Below are positions 12,601 to 28,171 of a stretch of 64,000 bases of DNA, piece after piece; the stretch's first letter is position 1, and every line of letters starts with the position of its first letter. The translations under genes and the position numbers were made by a program. A model generated the notes under the pieces. That model saw nothing but the letters and a program-made list of their open reading frames with translations, searched no databases and was not told the origin of the DNA. Origin of the DNA: Brugia malayi (Eukaryota > Nematoda > Chromadorea > Rhabditida > Onchocercidae); assembly GCF_000002995.4 (NCBI RefSeq), contig NW_025062477.1, positions 2,684,001 to 2,748,000 of the forward strand, written 5' to 3'.

Positions 12601-14215
12601 GCATGAAGGAGGTGAGAATAACATCTATTATTTGTTTAGCAAACAAGGATATTTTAACGCGCTATCGCTTTCAGATTTTTTCGCATATATTAATTACTTA
12701 ACCATTTTGCACGATACAAATCGGAATGCTTGCATTTAATTTTGTCAATATTTTAATTTATAATAACTCACAAAAGAGTTTGTAACAAGAGTTCTATTGC
12801 GCTTAAGAGAAGAGATTCTGAGTTAAGTCTCCAAAAATAGTGAATAGTGATGAATGATCTTAATAAATTATCTTTCATTTAGGACGTACACCACATTACG
12901 GTGCTTTGACGCCGTCATATGATGGTGGACGTACTCCAGTTCATTCTTCGGCTTGGGATCCGTCAACAACACCAGCGCATCCAATCAGTGATGATATTCA
13001 TTATGATGAACCCTCATCACCTTTCAATGTACCTACTCCGGGTGCAATGAATCCTCATACGCCTGGCTACAATCCGGATTCTTCTCTTGGTAAGATTTGC
13101 TATTTCAAAATTAGTTTTGCCATGGATTTTGGTGAATTGTTGAAAGTAAACAGTAGTGTGAGTACCTATGTACGCATAGTTGCAGGTCAGTCATATGCAC
13201 CAATGACACCTGGCGGAATGTATGCAGATTACGCTGCTCCGAGTCCTTTTTCGGATGGTCGTAAGTTTACATGTCCTTTTTTACACTTTGCATGAGACTC
13301 AAAATGTCTTGAAAGATTTGGGAATCAAATATATTAAGATTTATTAACGATTTCTAATTACTATAATCATTTTAGGTTCAAATACAAGCGGCGCTGTAAC
13401 AGGCTCTGGTGCTATACGTAAGTGTTTTTATTTTTGAAAAATAATGCAAAACAAAGTTTTTGATCGCTTTGAAAAAATTTCCATATTTCCTGCAATTTAT
13501 AGCGCAACACGTATTGAACTCAGGCGAATGGGTATCAGTTGACATGATGGTACGGTTCCGTGACAGCTATGATGATGATGAGCTCAAAGGTCAAGAAGGA
13601 ACTGTTAAAAATGTCGACAATGTGGTAAGTAGCCGTTGTTTTTGCTTTTTCTTACTATACATGGTATAAATTAATGGATTTGTGGATTTTCAGGAGGGTC
13701 GTTGCAGTATTTATTCGTTTGAGTTAGATCGTGAGGTAATGGCATATTTCGACCAAATTCTTCCGGTCAAACCTCAACAGGGTGATAGGGTACGTTTCTT
13801 CTGTTCAATAACTGTAACTGATCTAGAAATTAGGTTTGTTTTCCGGTTTCAATGCAACAAAAAGTCAAGGAAATTAGTAGCATGTTAAGTCAGTTGGCAA
13901 TTTCCTTGTTTACACTTAATTTACTCTTATTTCCTTGCATGAATTTAAAGGACGATAATATCAGATAAACAACTTATATAAACGATAGATATAAACAGCT
14001 GACTGACCTTCTTAAGCTTGGAATGTTTACTACCATTTTACTGAAAATTAGCTTTCTACACTGGTTGTATTCAGGCAAAAATAATATACGGCGATGATAT
14101 TGGCATCAGCGGTACTTTGGTGTCCGTGGACAATACTGAAGCAGTGGTGAAAACTGATAACAACGATATTGTTTTGAGTCATATTGAATCACTCTGTCGC
14201 ATGGAAAATTTATAA
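6660..14215 (+). CDS. spt-5: Transcription elongation factor SPT5 (DSIF large subunit)
   Basis: SPT5 pairs with SPT4 as DSIF, clamps RNA polymerase II and controls promoter-proximal pausing and elongation. 24 exons: 6660..6731, 7125..7190, 7296..7400, 7473..7660, 7734..7968, 8062..8307, 8492..8584, 8684..8751, 9005..9107, 9327..9399, 9575..9726, 9971..10126, 10593..10760, 10838..10963, 11305..11461, 11732..11875, 12074..12255, 12419..12611, 12883..13089, 13186..13260, 13376..13417, 13503..13624, 13694..13789, 14075..14215; 1069 residues (human 1087). Order: acidic N-terminus with a long Asp/Glu run, NGN domain (exons 5-6), several KOW domains ([38 protein letters not shown]), a C-terminal repeat region rich in TPMYG/TPHYG units (P-TEFb sites), and a final KOW. 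The intron after 11875 begins with GC. Exon 10 could start at 9324 (one extra Gln). Confidence 0.97.
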
Positions 14216-15385
14216 TTCTTTTTCGCTGTATCGCGATTTTTTCTCAACTTTATTTCCATTCTGACTTTCATGATTGGGACATAAATTAATACAGTATTTT
14301 TTGTTTATTGGAATTCAAACTTGATCAATAGTTCAACCATAAAATTTGGCGGTATACAAGGTTTTTTTTCAAATCTTGAGCCAAATTAAAACCATAAATG
14401 CAGCACATTACAAATCACATGAGCTGTAAGAGTTTATAATTGTATCTTAAAGATGAAAAAATCAGAAATTTTCTGTACTTGAAATTTTTTTTTAGAAGTC
14501 GGAAAATCTCTTTATTGACACAGAATTTTCATACTCTTCATATAATAGATTTGATAAATATTTTTTCCTCCAGTGAAGAGTGAATGGGAGAAAAGGAATC
14601 TTTCAAAATACTGTCCTGAGATTTTCTGAGGATTCCAATCCTCAAAAAGATTTAAGGATTTGGTTATTCAAATGTTGATACGATATCTCTTTTCAAAAAC
14701 AATTGCAGAAATAAATTAAACAATATAAAAAAATCAAATTTCTTGAATAAGAGTTTTGAATTCAAAGCTTCTTATGAACTTGCAATCCCTGACGTTCTTT
14801 GAAGATCTGAAAATTAATAGAAGAAGTCTGGCCTCTTCCATGACCCTTCTTCTCCATTATCATTCATTTAAGTATGACTAATGTCATTTGATACTGGTTA
14901 TATTTATTGTTTTTAACATTTGTAACATCAATGTCAAATTTATTATTAGTATATTGTTTTCTTATGTAATATCTTATGAGGATTTTTCTGCTTTTTCTTT
15001 TTAAAATATGATTAAACACTATTGCAGTTGATTATTGAGATGCTCCACTCAACTTTTCTGTTCAAATTTGGAAGAAATGAAAAAATTACTGAAAATCGTT
15101 AAACTTTACATTTTATCTTTATTCTAGTTTGCTTGAGATGTGTTTCTAATCACTGGCAAATATTCTGAATGGATCATTTTGTGGGCGACTCACTGTTATT
15201 CTTAAATTTATAATTGTGTTTGCTATAAAGTTTGTAGTTGAAAATGAAGTAAAATTTTTAGTTTTCTTGATAGGTGGTCTCACTTATAGTGGTTTTTAAC
15301 CGGCTTATAGTTGGATATTGTCCTTCAAGAAACTCGTATCAAATTTTGAGTTTCACTAGCCGGATGCATTCAGTATACTTCAGAT
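14216..15385 (+). other. SPT5-MFAP1 intergenic spacer
   Basis: No gene seen. AT-rich 3' flank of SPT5. A TTCAG acceptor-like site at 15379-15383 lies two bases before the MFAP1 ATG. Confidence 0.5.
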
Positions 15386-16037
15386 ATGGGAGAATTCACT
15401 CCGAAGTTTGAGCGAGATTTGGAGAGCCGTAGTACGGGGCCAAAAGCCTTACCTACTGCTGGTGCTATTGCTGTAAGGAATGAAAAAGGTGAAATAACAA
15501 TGCAGAAAGTGAAGGTGGTTCGATATATGGCTGGGAAAGTGTGCGTTTCTCGTTATTTAGAATTTTTCAATCTTTTTTCTCAGAAAGCTATTATTGTTGG
15601 AATTGTAAATTATTATATTTGAAGCGATAATGGTCAAAATTATTGCCTTTACCACTGTTTGCTCGAAACTGAATTGATTATTGTGGTAAGTTATTGAGTT
15701 TGTAAATGCATATTTCAGACCAACATATGCCTTAGGGAAAAATGATTCATCTGGTGGAGAACAGAGTGATGAAGAACAAGAAAAACCTCTCAATGATGCG
15801 TTTCAAAGAGAAACGTAAGCTTATGTTTGCTAGTCACTTTTCAAAGAGCTTTTTATTATTTTTTTTAAAATTTTCTTTTATCGAATTATGGAAGTGGATA
15901 GAAGCGCAGCGACTCATATTCTGCTATATTTGGAAGGAGCTCGAAAGATACTGGTCATAAGAACTGTAACTTTAGCAGTTAAATGAAATATATGTCTGTA
16001 ATTAACTTAACTTATTCTCTTTTTGAAAATCTCCATC

Positions 16038-16068
<31 letters not shown>

Positions 16069-18841
16069 GAAAGCTTGAAAGAAACTCATCCATACGAATG
16101 CATGATTAATTTAAAATCTGCAGCATGGTGGTCTGCAAACTATTAGTTCTTAGTTCTTCAAGAGACCTAAACATGTTTCACTGAAGAAAGGGATTAATTT
16201 AGTCGTTTAGGAGACGCGCAGCAGATGTGACGAAAGAAGAAGTAGAAGCAGCATCGAGTTCAGATGATGATGAAGAGGCAGAAAAAAGAAGGACAAGAGC
16301 AAGATTACGACGAATGCAACTGGAAATGCAAGAAGCCCCTGTTGAGGAGGATGAACCTGACGAGGATGATGAGGTAAGTTATGATCCTTCTACTGATAAT
16401 AAAGGTTCATTGTAAGTTACCAGTTCCTCGTTTTGATCTTTGCATGGTAATACACAGTCTCGCAGCAATAAATTTTTTCTCCTTATAATTTTTTAATTAA
16501 AAAAGGTGACTCTAGGAGGAATTTGAAAGACGACGAGCTTTACTGAGAGCACGGGCTTTGATCAAGGAAGAAGAGGAGCTCATAGGAAAACAGGAAGAAG
16601 CAGAAGAAGATGAAGATAGTGAAGAAGAATCAAGTGAAGAAGAAAGCGAGGAAAGCGAAGATGAAACAGTCCCCAGAATGAAACCTGTCTTCGTAGAAAA
16701 GTATATGTGCTTTCTCGTCGTTCTCATTTTTAACTTTTAATTGAAAATGTGATTTTCATATCACTATATTAAGGAGTAAACGAATAACAAAAATAGAAGA
16801 AGAGAAGGAGAAAGAACGTGCGAAGAGGCAACAAATTGAGGAGCAAGAAAGGAAGGAAAGGCGGAAGAAAGAGTCTGCAAAGGTAACACCACTATAAAAT
16901 GTGTTGGCATTTCAGCTCTTTATTATTGCCTGATTTCTTTACCTTTCATCTTGCAAATCTTGCAAAAAATTGCTGAATAGTTCTGATTAGTTATATGATT
17001 AACAGAGTTAGTCTAAACTTCCTGTATTTTCTGGTAACACTGCTTTGTTTTGTTATTTCAACCGTTTGGTGAAAGACATAACATTCTTTTGAAAATGAAT
17101 ATATGCATATTGTGAAAGTACATGAGATAAGACCAAATAAATATGAAAGGTGAAAGTTGTTTCCAAAACTTCCGGAATTTATGTAAAATTTTTTAGTTAT
17201 TGGAAGAGATTTTGCGACATGAAGCAGATATGGAAAAAAGAAAAAAGGAGGATAACATCGATTTGACATCAGTTGTAACTGATGATGAAAATGAAGAAAT
17301 TGCATATGAAAGTTGGAAACTCCGTGAAATGAAGCGATTAAAAAGAAATAAAGAAGAGCGTGACGCGTAAGTAGTGATTTACTTGACAGTTATAATGAGC
17401 GAAAACTCTCAATAAAAGTTTTGCCAGTTCTCTAGGTTTATAGCTTTAAAAATGATTACTGTAAATGCATCAGTTGTAACTGATGATGAAAATCGGCTTA
17501 TATTAGGCACTTGTAGAATGCTTACCATCATGATGCTTTTAGAGCTGACAGAAAAAAATCGAGGTAGTTGTCAGATTTTCGTTTTATTTCATGTTTGAAT
17601 AGAGACGGAGAATATTTTTATGATGAATTTAGTTATTTGGTGAAAGTTGGTCGGTTAGGATTCTCTGTCTCTTATTATTTGCTGGAGTGTGCTTACTGCT
17701 AGGTTTTGTAGAATTGCAAGAGAAAAAGCAGAATTAGATCGAATACATGGCATGACAGAGGAAGAGCGCAAGCAGTATTTAAGAATGAATCCAAAAATTA
17801 TTACGAACATGGTTAGCGATTTCTCTTTATGTAATTCTCTTTCATTGGAAATCTGTTCAGTTTTACGTAGCATTTGCATTTGTTCTTATAATTCCCTTCT
17901 TTTAAAAAGAGTTGTTTTATTTATTTTAAATGGCATATTAGTTTTTCTGTGCAAACATATTTTCCAAATATATCTTGTATCTTCTACTTATATCGGAAAA
18001 CTAACTACACGAAGCGATCTGCTTTCAAATGGTTTATTACTTCTCTTTTCGAAATAACTTTTATTTCGATTTGGTTGAAAATTTTAGCAAAAGAAGGGCA
18101 AGTACAAATTCCTTCAAAAGTATTTTCATCGTGGAGCATTCTATTTGGATGTTGAAGATGATATATTCAAACGAGATTTTGCTGAAGCGACGCTTGATGA
18201 CCAGTTTGATAAATCTGTGCTCCCGAAGGTTATGCAGGTAGAGATATACTTCATTTTGCAGTTAAATTGGGTCAGATTGTTCCACGAAAGGAATTTTTAA
18301 TGAAAAACCAATTTCACTGATTTCGCGATCTTTCTGATGGTGCAGTACAAAATAAAATGAACAAAAAGGACTACTTATTGGTACCAGAATAGATATTTGC
18401 ATGATGGAAGTACAGTAACAAGTTTAAAAAGTGTGCAGAATATTAAATGGTACTATAAAATTCGTGGAAATAAACTCACAAGGAACAAAGGACTGCTTTA
18501 TTGGTACCATATAACTATGAAAGATGCTGTCGTTAAATATTTAGTTTAGATGTTTCCATGGTGGAAGTAAGGAAGAAGTTACAGAATTGTTAGATAAATC
18601 GAACTTTGGGGGATAAATAATTCAGTTCAAGAAATTATAAATGATTATTGTTAAGGTCAAAAACTTTGGAAAAGCTAGCCGTTCGAAATGGACACATTTG
18701 ACAGCAGAGGATACAACTGATCATCAGGGTGCTTGGGCTGCTACGACGGCATTAAATAGTAAATTCCTTGTAAAACACGCCGGTGGTATGAAAAATAACT
18801 TTGAAAGGCCGGCTGCAAAGAAGCGGAAAACTGAAGTATAA
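15386..18841 (+). CDS. mfap-1: Microfibrillar-associated protein 1 homologue, spliceosomal B-complex factor
   Basis: Despite its name MFAP1 is a nuclear pre-mRNA splicing factor of the spliceosomal B complex. Exons 15386..15540, 15719..15814, 16211..16373, 16516..16700, 16774..16882, 17197..17366, 17712..17811, 18088..18237, 18656..18841; 437 residues (human 439). Highly charged throughout, with Glu/Asp/Ser runs in exons 3-4 and Lys/Glu coiled-coil-like segments in exons 5-7. The conserved C-terminal block is clear: [48 protein letters not shown], and the end [13 protein letters not shown]. Exon 7 has two in-frame acceptors (17703 or 17712); 17712 matches the family best. Exon 1 must end at 15540 (donor GTGCGT), not at 15538, to keep phase. 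Intron 6 contains a copy of an exon 6 segment. Confidence 0.95.
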
Positions 18842-20681
18842 TCCACTTGTAATGAACTGCAGGATATATTCCATTGTTGTTCACTGGTTTATGAATTTAG
18901 ATGCTTTTTTGTTTTATGACAGATATCACTCTCTACACTATTTCATTATGTTCATCAATATTACTGCAAAAAATGAAGACTCACATGTTTTCTGAATTCT
19001 TTATTGATTACCCTTAAAATGGTTGATTTATTCCAAATCATGTTGAAGAGGAAAGAGAGATAGTAAAAACAAATAATTATAGGTATCTTTTATGGCAATG
19101 TTACAAAGATGAACATTGCTTTTCTTTTTTTTTTTAAGAAAATTTTTGCTTTCTCCGTAGATGTATGTGTATGTAGTGAATGAACAACGACAATAAGTTA
19201 TTTGTTTGCTGGCTTCTCATCTTTATGCTCTGATAATAGAGTTACGAGGAAGTATCTTTGTTGTTATTTATTCAATTTGACAAGCACTGTTATTGTGAAT
19301 AAACACATCTTTAACATTAGTTTCAGCATGTCCAGGTAAAAAAATTTTGAAATCATTAGATAAATATGTTTGAACTTATTGATGAAAAAAGAAATAAAGT
19401 AGGGGAAAGTAAGGAAAAACAAAAAGAGACAATAACAGATGAACAAAGAAATGATTAAAAGGTTAGTAATACTGTTAGTGTTATTTGCACTTTCTACAAA
19501 AAATTTAAACTGAGATTCTAGTTTCTGTTTAATGTTTTCAAAAGTAATATGTATATATACACAAGTGGTTCCAGTTCAGTACAGATTTTTATAATTGTTT
19601 CGTACTTCTGTCAGTTCTATCATCTCCATTTCGTTTTTTTAATTCCGTCAATATTGCCAAATCTATCAAATTAGTTTCACATGAAAAGTATCATTTGTTT
19701 TTACATCATTTCTTCCACATTTTGGTATTTTAACTTTGGAACTTTTGGAAAAAAAGTTTCTATACTTCGTTATAATTTCTTTCAACTAATTTCAATAATA
19801 ATGTAGGCATAGCTCTTCGTTTGACTTTTATTGCAGTATATGTCTCTTGCGATTTAATGAATTTGTTACTTATTATACTTATTAATAATTATTTGTCATT
19901 AATTTTTTTTTTTTGATTTAAATTTAATGTACTTTTTTTTTGTATTGGAGAATACAGGTTGTCATTAACCTTGTTCTATGATCGAAGAAAGTTTTTTTTT
20001 TTTGTACATATACCGCATAAATGACGTGTTTATTTCCAGTTAGTGTCAACAAAACTAATTTTATAAGTATCAGTAAGCGTAACTCACGTGAGTACAGGTG
20101 AGAGTCCGGTTGGTCTTTTCCTGAAATAATGTTATTTTACATCAGATATTATCACTTCCAAATCCGTTTAGGTCATCTAAAAATTTGAGCTACTAGCAAC
20201 TAAACTGGTAAATTATCAACACATCGTCCAGAAGCGAATTGTTTTTGTTTATTTTAATTCGCAACAAATAATACTATCCAAATAGATTTTTTTTTTGTTA
20301 ACTTTTTTTATTTTGCTAAATATCAGCGAAATATCTATTCATTAATAAAATACTCTTAAAACAATTTAATTTATTTGGATTGGCTTTTAGTAAATGGAAG
20401 ATTCAATTTTAAATAGAAGTGCTGCAAGATACGATTCGTTAATTCACAACGCTAGGTTAAAGGTCACACATGCATATGATGTTTGGTTACCCAACGAAAG
20501 TAGTTGAGCATGGGAGAAGGATGATTTATGTGTTTCTTATGATATTTGCTTCTTTTAATGCATACTGTGCTATGAACAATGTTTGTAATATATATATATA
20601 TGTCATCGTTGTGTTATGTTTTAATTTCATCAAACTTTTGGAAATATTTCCGAGTTTCTATTACACATATGTGTTTCAGTT
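18842..20681 (+). other. MFAP1-RIOK2 intergenic region
   Basis: 1.8 kb with no supported gene. Open frames here are short, hydrophobic and AT-driven. An acceptor-like GTGTTTCAG at 20671-20679 sits two bases before the RIOK2 ATG and probably marks trans-splicing. Confidence 0.5.
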
Positions 20682-24108
<3,427 letters not shown>

Positions 24109-24400
24109 AGGACTGTTCTAAATCATAATTACGAAATCTGTCGTTTGGAATGTATTGTTAAATTCTCAGATTGCTTTCAAGCATATACTTAAAGGGTTAA
24201 CTGATCTCATAAAGTCAAATTTCATAATATAGAATATTTTCATTACTTAGCTTGACGAATTCAAATTCTAGGCTATTACAAATTTGAGGCCAATTATCAC
24301 CTAATGAATGCTTGCTTTTGCAATTTTCACAGGAACGACTTCTCGGGCTTTGCTAATATTCCGTACTTCAACGGTTTGCTTATAAAAGTACATGTTATGC

Positions 24401-24406
24401 AATAAA
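24401..24406 (+). terminator. Polyadenylation signal AATAAA for RIOK2
   Basis: Perfect AATAAA about 295 bases after the RIOK2 stop and about 150 bases before the acceptor-like AG in front of HPRT. Spacing of this size between poly(A) signal and trans-splice site is typical of nematode operons. Confidence 0.6.
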
Positions 24407-24544
24407 ATATGATATGAAAAATGCTTCTTTCAATATTGTTGGTATAAATGACCTTTTTTTACTTGTTTTATTGTGCAATTTATCGTGGATGAGTACTGAG
24501 TTAAATCGTGATGTTTTGATATCATTTCTGGGAATATACAGCGC

Positions 24545-24554
24545 AATTTTCTAG
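24545..24554 (+). promoter_or_regulatory. Putative SL trans-splice acceptor for HPRT
   Basis: AATTTTCTAG directly upstream (19 bases) of the HPRT ATG, with no exon of HPRT seen before it. Nematode trans-splice sites look like ordinary 3' splice sites with no 5' partner. Confidence 0.5.
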
Positions 24555-24573
24555 ACTGTTCGCTAGGAAAGCC

Positions 24574-26361
24574 ATGGAAAAAGGTTCAAAATCGTCAAGG
24601 ATTTCAATTCCTGATAATACTGAGGTAACCTGATTCATGGAAATGATGTGCGCTTTATGTCTCTCTTTTCATTTTTCTTTCTTTGTCTTTTTTCTTCATT
24701 TTTCGGGTTTTTTGAAATTTTCAGTTCAAATTAGAGTCATTCGTACTTCCAAATTGTTACCGTGGTGACCTGAAATCAGTACTAATACCAAAAGGTCTTA
24801 TTAGTGATCGAATCAAGTGTCTCGCACGAGAAATATTTCAAGTCACCGGTGACAAAGTAATGTTGCGTTGTTATTCGCTTCAGGTCTTTCTGTGCCTCCT
24901 TATTTCGAGAATATAGAAGAAATTGTTGATGAAAATTATTAGCAAGATCTGTATTCGAAAAACTTGTCTAAAGTTGTTTTATTTTCATATTTATGTGGTT
25001 TACAAGATTTCATTATTGCAGCCGCTGATAATACTTTGTATTCTGAAAGGTTCATTTCGGTTTTTTACGGAATTAGTTGAAGAACTAACTCATGTTCGAG
25101 TGTCCTGCAGACATCCGCTGGAGGTTGAATTCATTCGAGTTAAGGTTATCATTAGGCATCCTTCATTTCACAGTATCATAATGAAATGAGCTGATCCCAT
25201 GTCGTTCGTTGCGGCATTGTAAATGTTGTTATTGGTTAGTAGTTAGTGGAAAATTTTCTGCTGTAAATGCTATGTCTTGAAGGGGATCAAAACATCGTCA
25301 ACAGATAAGTAAGGGAGAAGAAATCTTCAGAAAGATGATTTGTCATCTAGAAGCAAAAGTTTTTCAAATTAATGACACTATGACATGTACTGTTATATTC
25401 ATATGGATTTATGCATTCTTGTTTGGTTTTTCTAGTTTAGTCTGTTAGTTAACCTACTTAGCAGACGTTTAGTAATTGATTTGTGGCCTTACTTTTTGTT
25501 CAATCTAAAAAGTAAGTAAGACTGAATGCTATGGCCATTTTATGATAATCATGTTAGTCCTTAAAGAAGTTTTTACGCTGCGTTTGTTTAGAGTTATACG
25601 AATTCGGAACGTTCTGACACACTGCAAATAATTGGTCTTTTGAATGCAAAACAGCTTGAAAATAAGAATGTTGTGGTGAGAATTTATGTTTTATGTTTAT
25701 CGCAACTTTGTTTTGAATCTTGTTTTAAATGGAAATTTGTTTCTTAAAATTGAATGGGTGAACATGTTTGTCGTCTCACTCATAATGCAGATTCCGTAAA
25801 TCTGTCATCGTGGTAGATTGAGAAAATCGAGTTTAGGAATTGCGGAGTTCTTCCTGCCAACAAAAAGCTATGCTACTTAGTAGTAGTCTTATCTATATAC
25901 TACAAAAATGTTTAAATAAAATATTGATACAGATCGTAGAAGACATCGTAGATAGTGGTGCAACGATGTCACAGCTTCTGAAAACACTAGAGGAAATGGG
26001 TATAAAGCAGAAATGGACCGCGATTTTGCTGTCTAAGAGATGCAAGAGAGAATTTGAGGTATCTGGCTTTATATTTTATATCGCAAAATTGGTAAGCGGT
26101 TTTAGTTGTAAAACGATAAAGCGGTGAGCAATGTGACGGGAATATTGATGTTCATGGCCTCATTACATTACATTTTATTACATCGGGTCTGCTATTTATT
26201 ATTAATTGTATTTTCAGGTGCAAGAAGATTTCGTTGCTTTCGACATACCGGATGAATTCGTCGTGGGATTTGGATTAGACTATAACCAGAAGTTTCGAGA
26301 TTTAGGTCATATATGTATAATGAGCGAATCTGGTATTGAAAGACATAGAGTGGCAGAGTAG
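24574..26361 (+). CDS. hprt-1: Hypoxanthine-guanine phosphoribosyltransferase
   Basis: Purine salvage enzyme converting hypoxanthine or guanine plus PRPP to IMP or GMP in the cytosol. Exons 24574..24624, 24725..24856, 25022..25144, 25592..25675, 25933..26058, 26218..26361; 219 residues, the normal length (human 218). Seen: [20 protein letters not shown] (active-site loop near residue 65-70), the SY pair opening the flexible catalytic loop at the exon 3-4 junction, the PRPP-binding motif [12 protein letters not shown], the base-binding LLSKRCKR, and [20 protein letters not shown]. The PRPP motif has Ala where human has Lys (DTGKTM), a visible deviation. All exons are phase 0. Follows RIOK2 by 466 bases. 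Confidence 0.95.
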
Positions 26362-27301
26362 ACATTCGATGAGATATTTCGATATCATAAGTAATATTTT
26401 CAGATTTTTATTTCGTTTTACAGATAATTTATAGATATATGTACTTTTTTCTCGTTTAATACGCTCAGCGGAGACTACTGGCTAAGCATTGAGTCTAACC
26501 GTACTTTTTGACGTTAGCTCATGATTCCAACGAATTTAATTGCAAACGATAAAATTTTTAATATTATGTAGATATCATTGATCTTTCGATCCGTTTTCCT
26601 TGTTTTCTATAATGTTTTGTTATCCCTTCTTCTTAACCAGTTATTTGTTCTTTATCTTTGGCATTCTTTAAATTTATACAGTCATATGCTTATTATGCTG
26701 TACTAACTTTGTTTCTTTGTTTTACTTAATTTGGGATAAAAGTTTTATAAATTTTGTATTGGCTGTTGAAAAACAGTTTTAAGATAGGTAGTACGAAACC
26801 TTGCTAATGATTTTATTATGTGCAAACACTTGTGGAATCGGCATAATTATCAGAAATCCTCGGATGGGCTGCTTGGATCTGTGGATTCATAAATATTTAA
26901 TGTGAAAGTAGTAAGCCTAAAAACAACGAAAAGTAAATAGTGATAAGTCGGATCTCTGGGTCTGCTGCAGTTGCAGAGCCGCGTCACTCAAATTTGCTTA
27001 ATCATAATTCGATCATTATGTTGCAACAATTCTTTTTTCTTGAAAAAATGTTATGTTTTAAAAATATTCCTAATCACTAGACAACAGTATGGTTTTAAAC
27101 TCTGAGTAAGGAAGTTGAGAACATGTCCCTGAAAAGAGAATATTCCATAACTTTCAGTAGCATTTTACTTAGATCAAGAGAATAAGAGGATTATGGAAAT
27201 TGGTAAATGGGAATTAAGTACGTAAGAATCAATTTTATAATGCCGCGTAATGCTTTCCTTTATAACTAAAATCAACGAAATGTTTTTCGTTCTTTTTAGT
27301 A
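26362..27301 (+). other. Spacer between HPRT and the coiled-coil gene
   Basis: No gene seen. CGTTCTTTTTAG at 27288-27299 ends two bases before the next ATG and looks like a trans-splice acceptor. Confidence 0.5.
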
Positions 27302-28171
27302 ATGGCTTCGGTCTCTACATTAATGGAGGATATTAGCTTGGTTGGTGAGCAAATATTTGATCATACTTCTTTGATACGAAATCAGATTAACAAATTTCTG
27401 GACAATTTTGAACGAAATGAACGGCATAAAGAATTTGATGGTATTATTCGTGCTAGTCATTCGGTATGTACTGATATCTTTTCATATTTACTGGGAATCA
27501 TCATTGTTTGCAAAAGTTACTGTTGCAAAATGGTAAATTCCGTTAAATCCCAGATATCTTTTAGGTCGGAAATTGGGCATTATTTAGGATTGTGCATTTC
27601 TTTTCTTACATATATTTTATTCTGTTATTGATTATTTAATCTAAGTCAATATTGAACGCATGTTTGGTTGTATTGCAGTTGGTGGAAGCGGCAGATGTAC
27701 CTTTGGAAATGGTACTAGTAAAGAATGATTTGCGAAAGCTTAACGAACAAATTAAGAAAACAACTTGTGCATTGTCAGAACTCACAGTTCCGCCTTATCG
27801 TAAGGTAATAGTTCTTTTGCTTCTCAATTTCTTAACAGTGGTACGTTGAAAACATTTAGCTTAAAGCGATTTATCTCGTTTTCATCAGCAACGGGGTTAT
27901 TTTGTATTTCTAATTTTTTTTAATGGCAACAGCATTGGTTGGAAATTACTTTGTTCTGTTAAACTTTATTGTGATAATTTACTGTAACCAAATTTTATAG
28001 GAACACGACGAATATTTAGAAGCAATACGTAAAAGTCAGAATGAACAAAAAGCAATAGTGGAATCAGCAATTGAACAGCAGCGACAAGCGTTGAAAGCGG
28101 GTGATAGTAATGCAGATGAAGTCCTTGTTTCCCCCAATATTTCCAGTACTACTGAAATTAACTTGGATTGA
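27302..28171 (+). CDS. Small unrecognised coiled-coil protein
   Basis: Three exons, all phase 0: 27302..27463, 27679..27804, 28001..28171; 152 residues. I do not recognise the family. The protein is soluble, without signal peptide or membrane segment, and mostly helical with heptad-like stretches (QINKFLDNFERNERHKEFDG; LVKNDLRKLNEQIKKTTCAL), then a TVPPYRKEHDEYLEAIRKSQ segment and a Ser/Asn-rich tail. Size and layout recall small subunits of large assemblies such as Mediator head/tail subunits (MED28/MED29 type) or BLOC-like proteins, but no motif settles this. Clean GT-AG introns, an acceptor-like site two bases before the ATG, and its place between HPRT and NOG2 support a real expressed gene. 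Confidence 0.8.

Noticed and set aside
18356..18560. Two similar stretches around TTATTGGTACCA in MFAP1 intron 8
   Set aside because: Similarity is patchy and I could not tell a true duplication from chance by eye.
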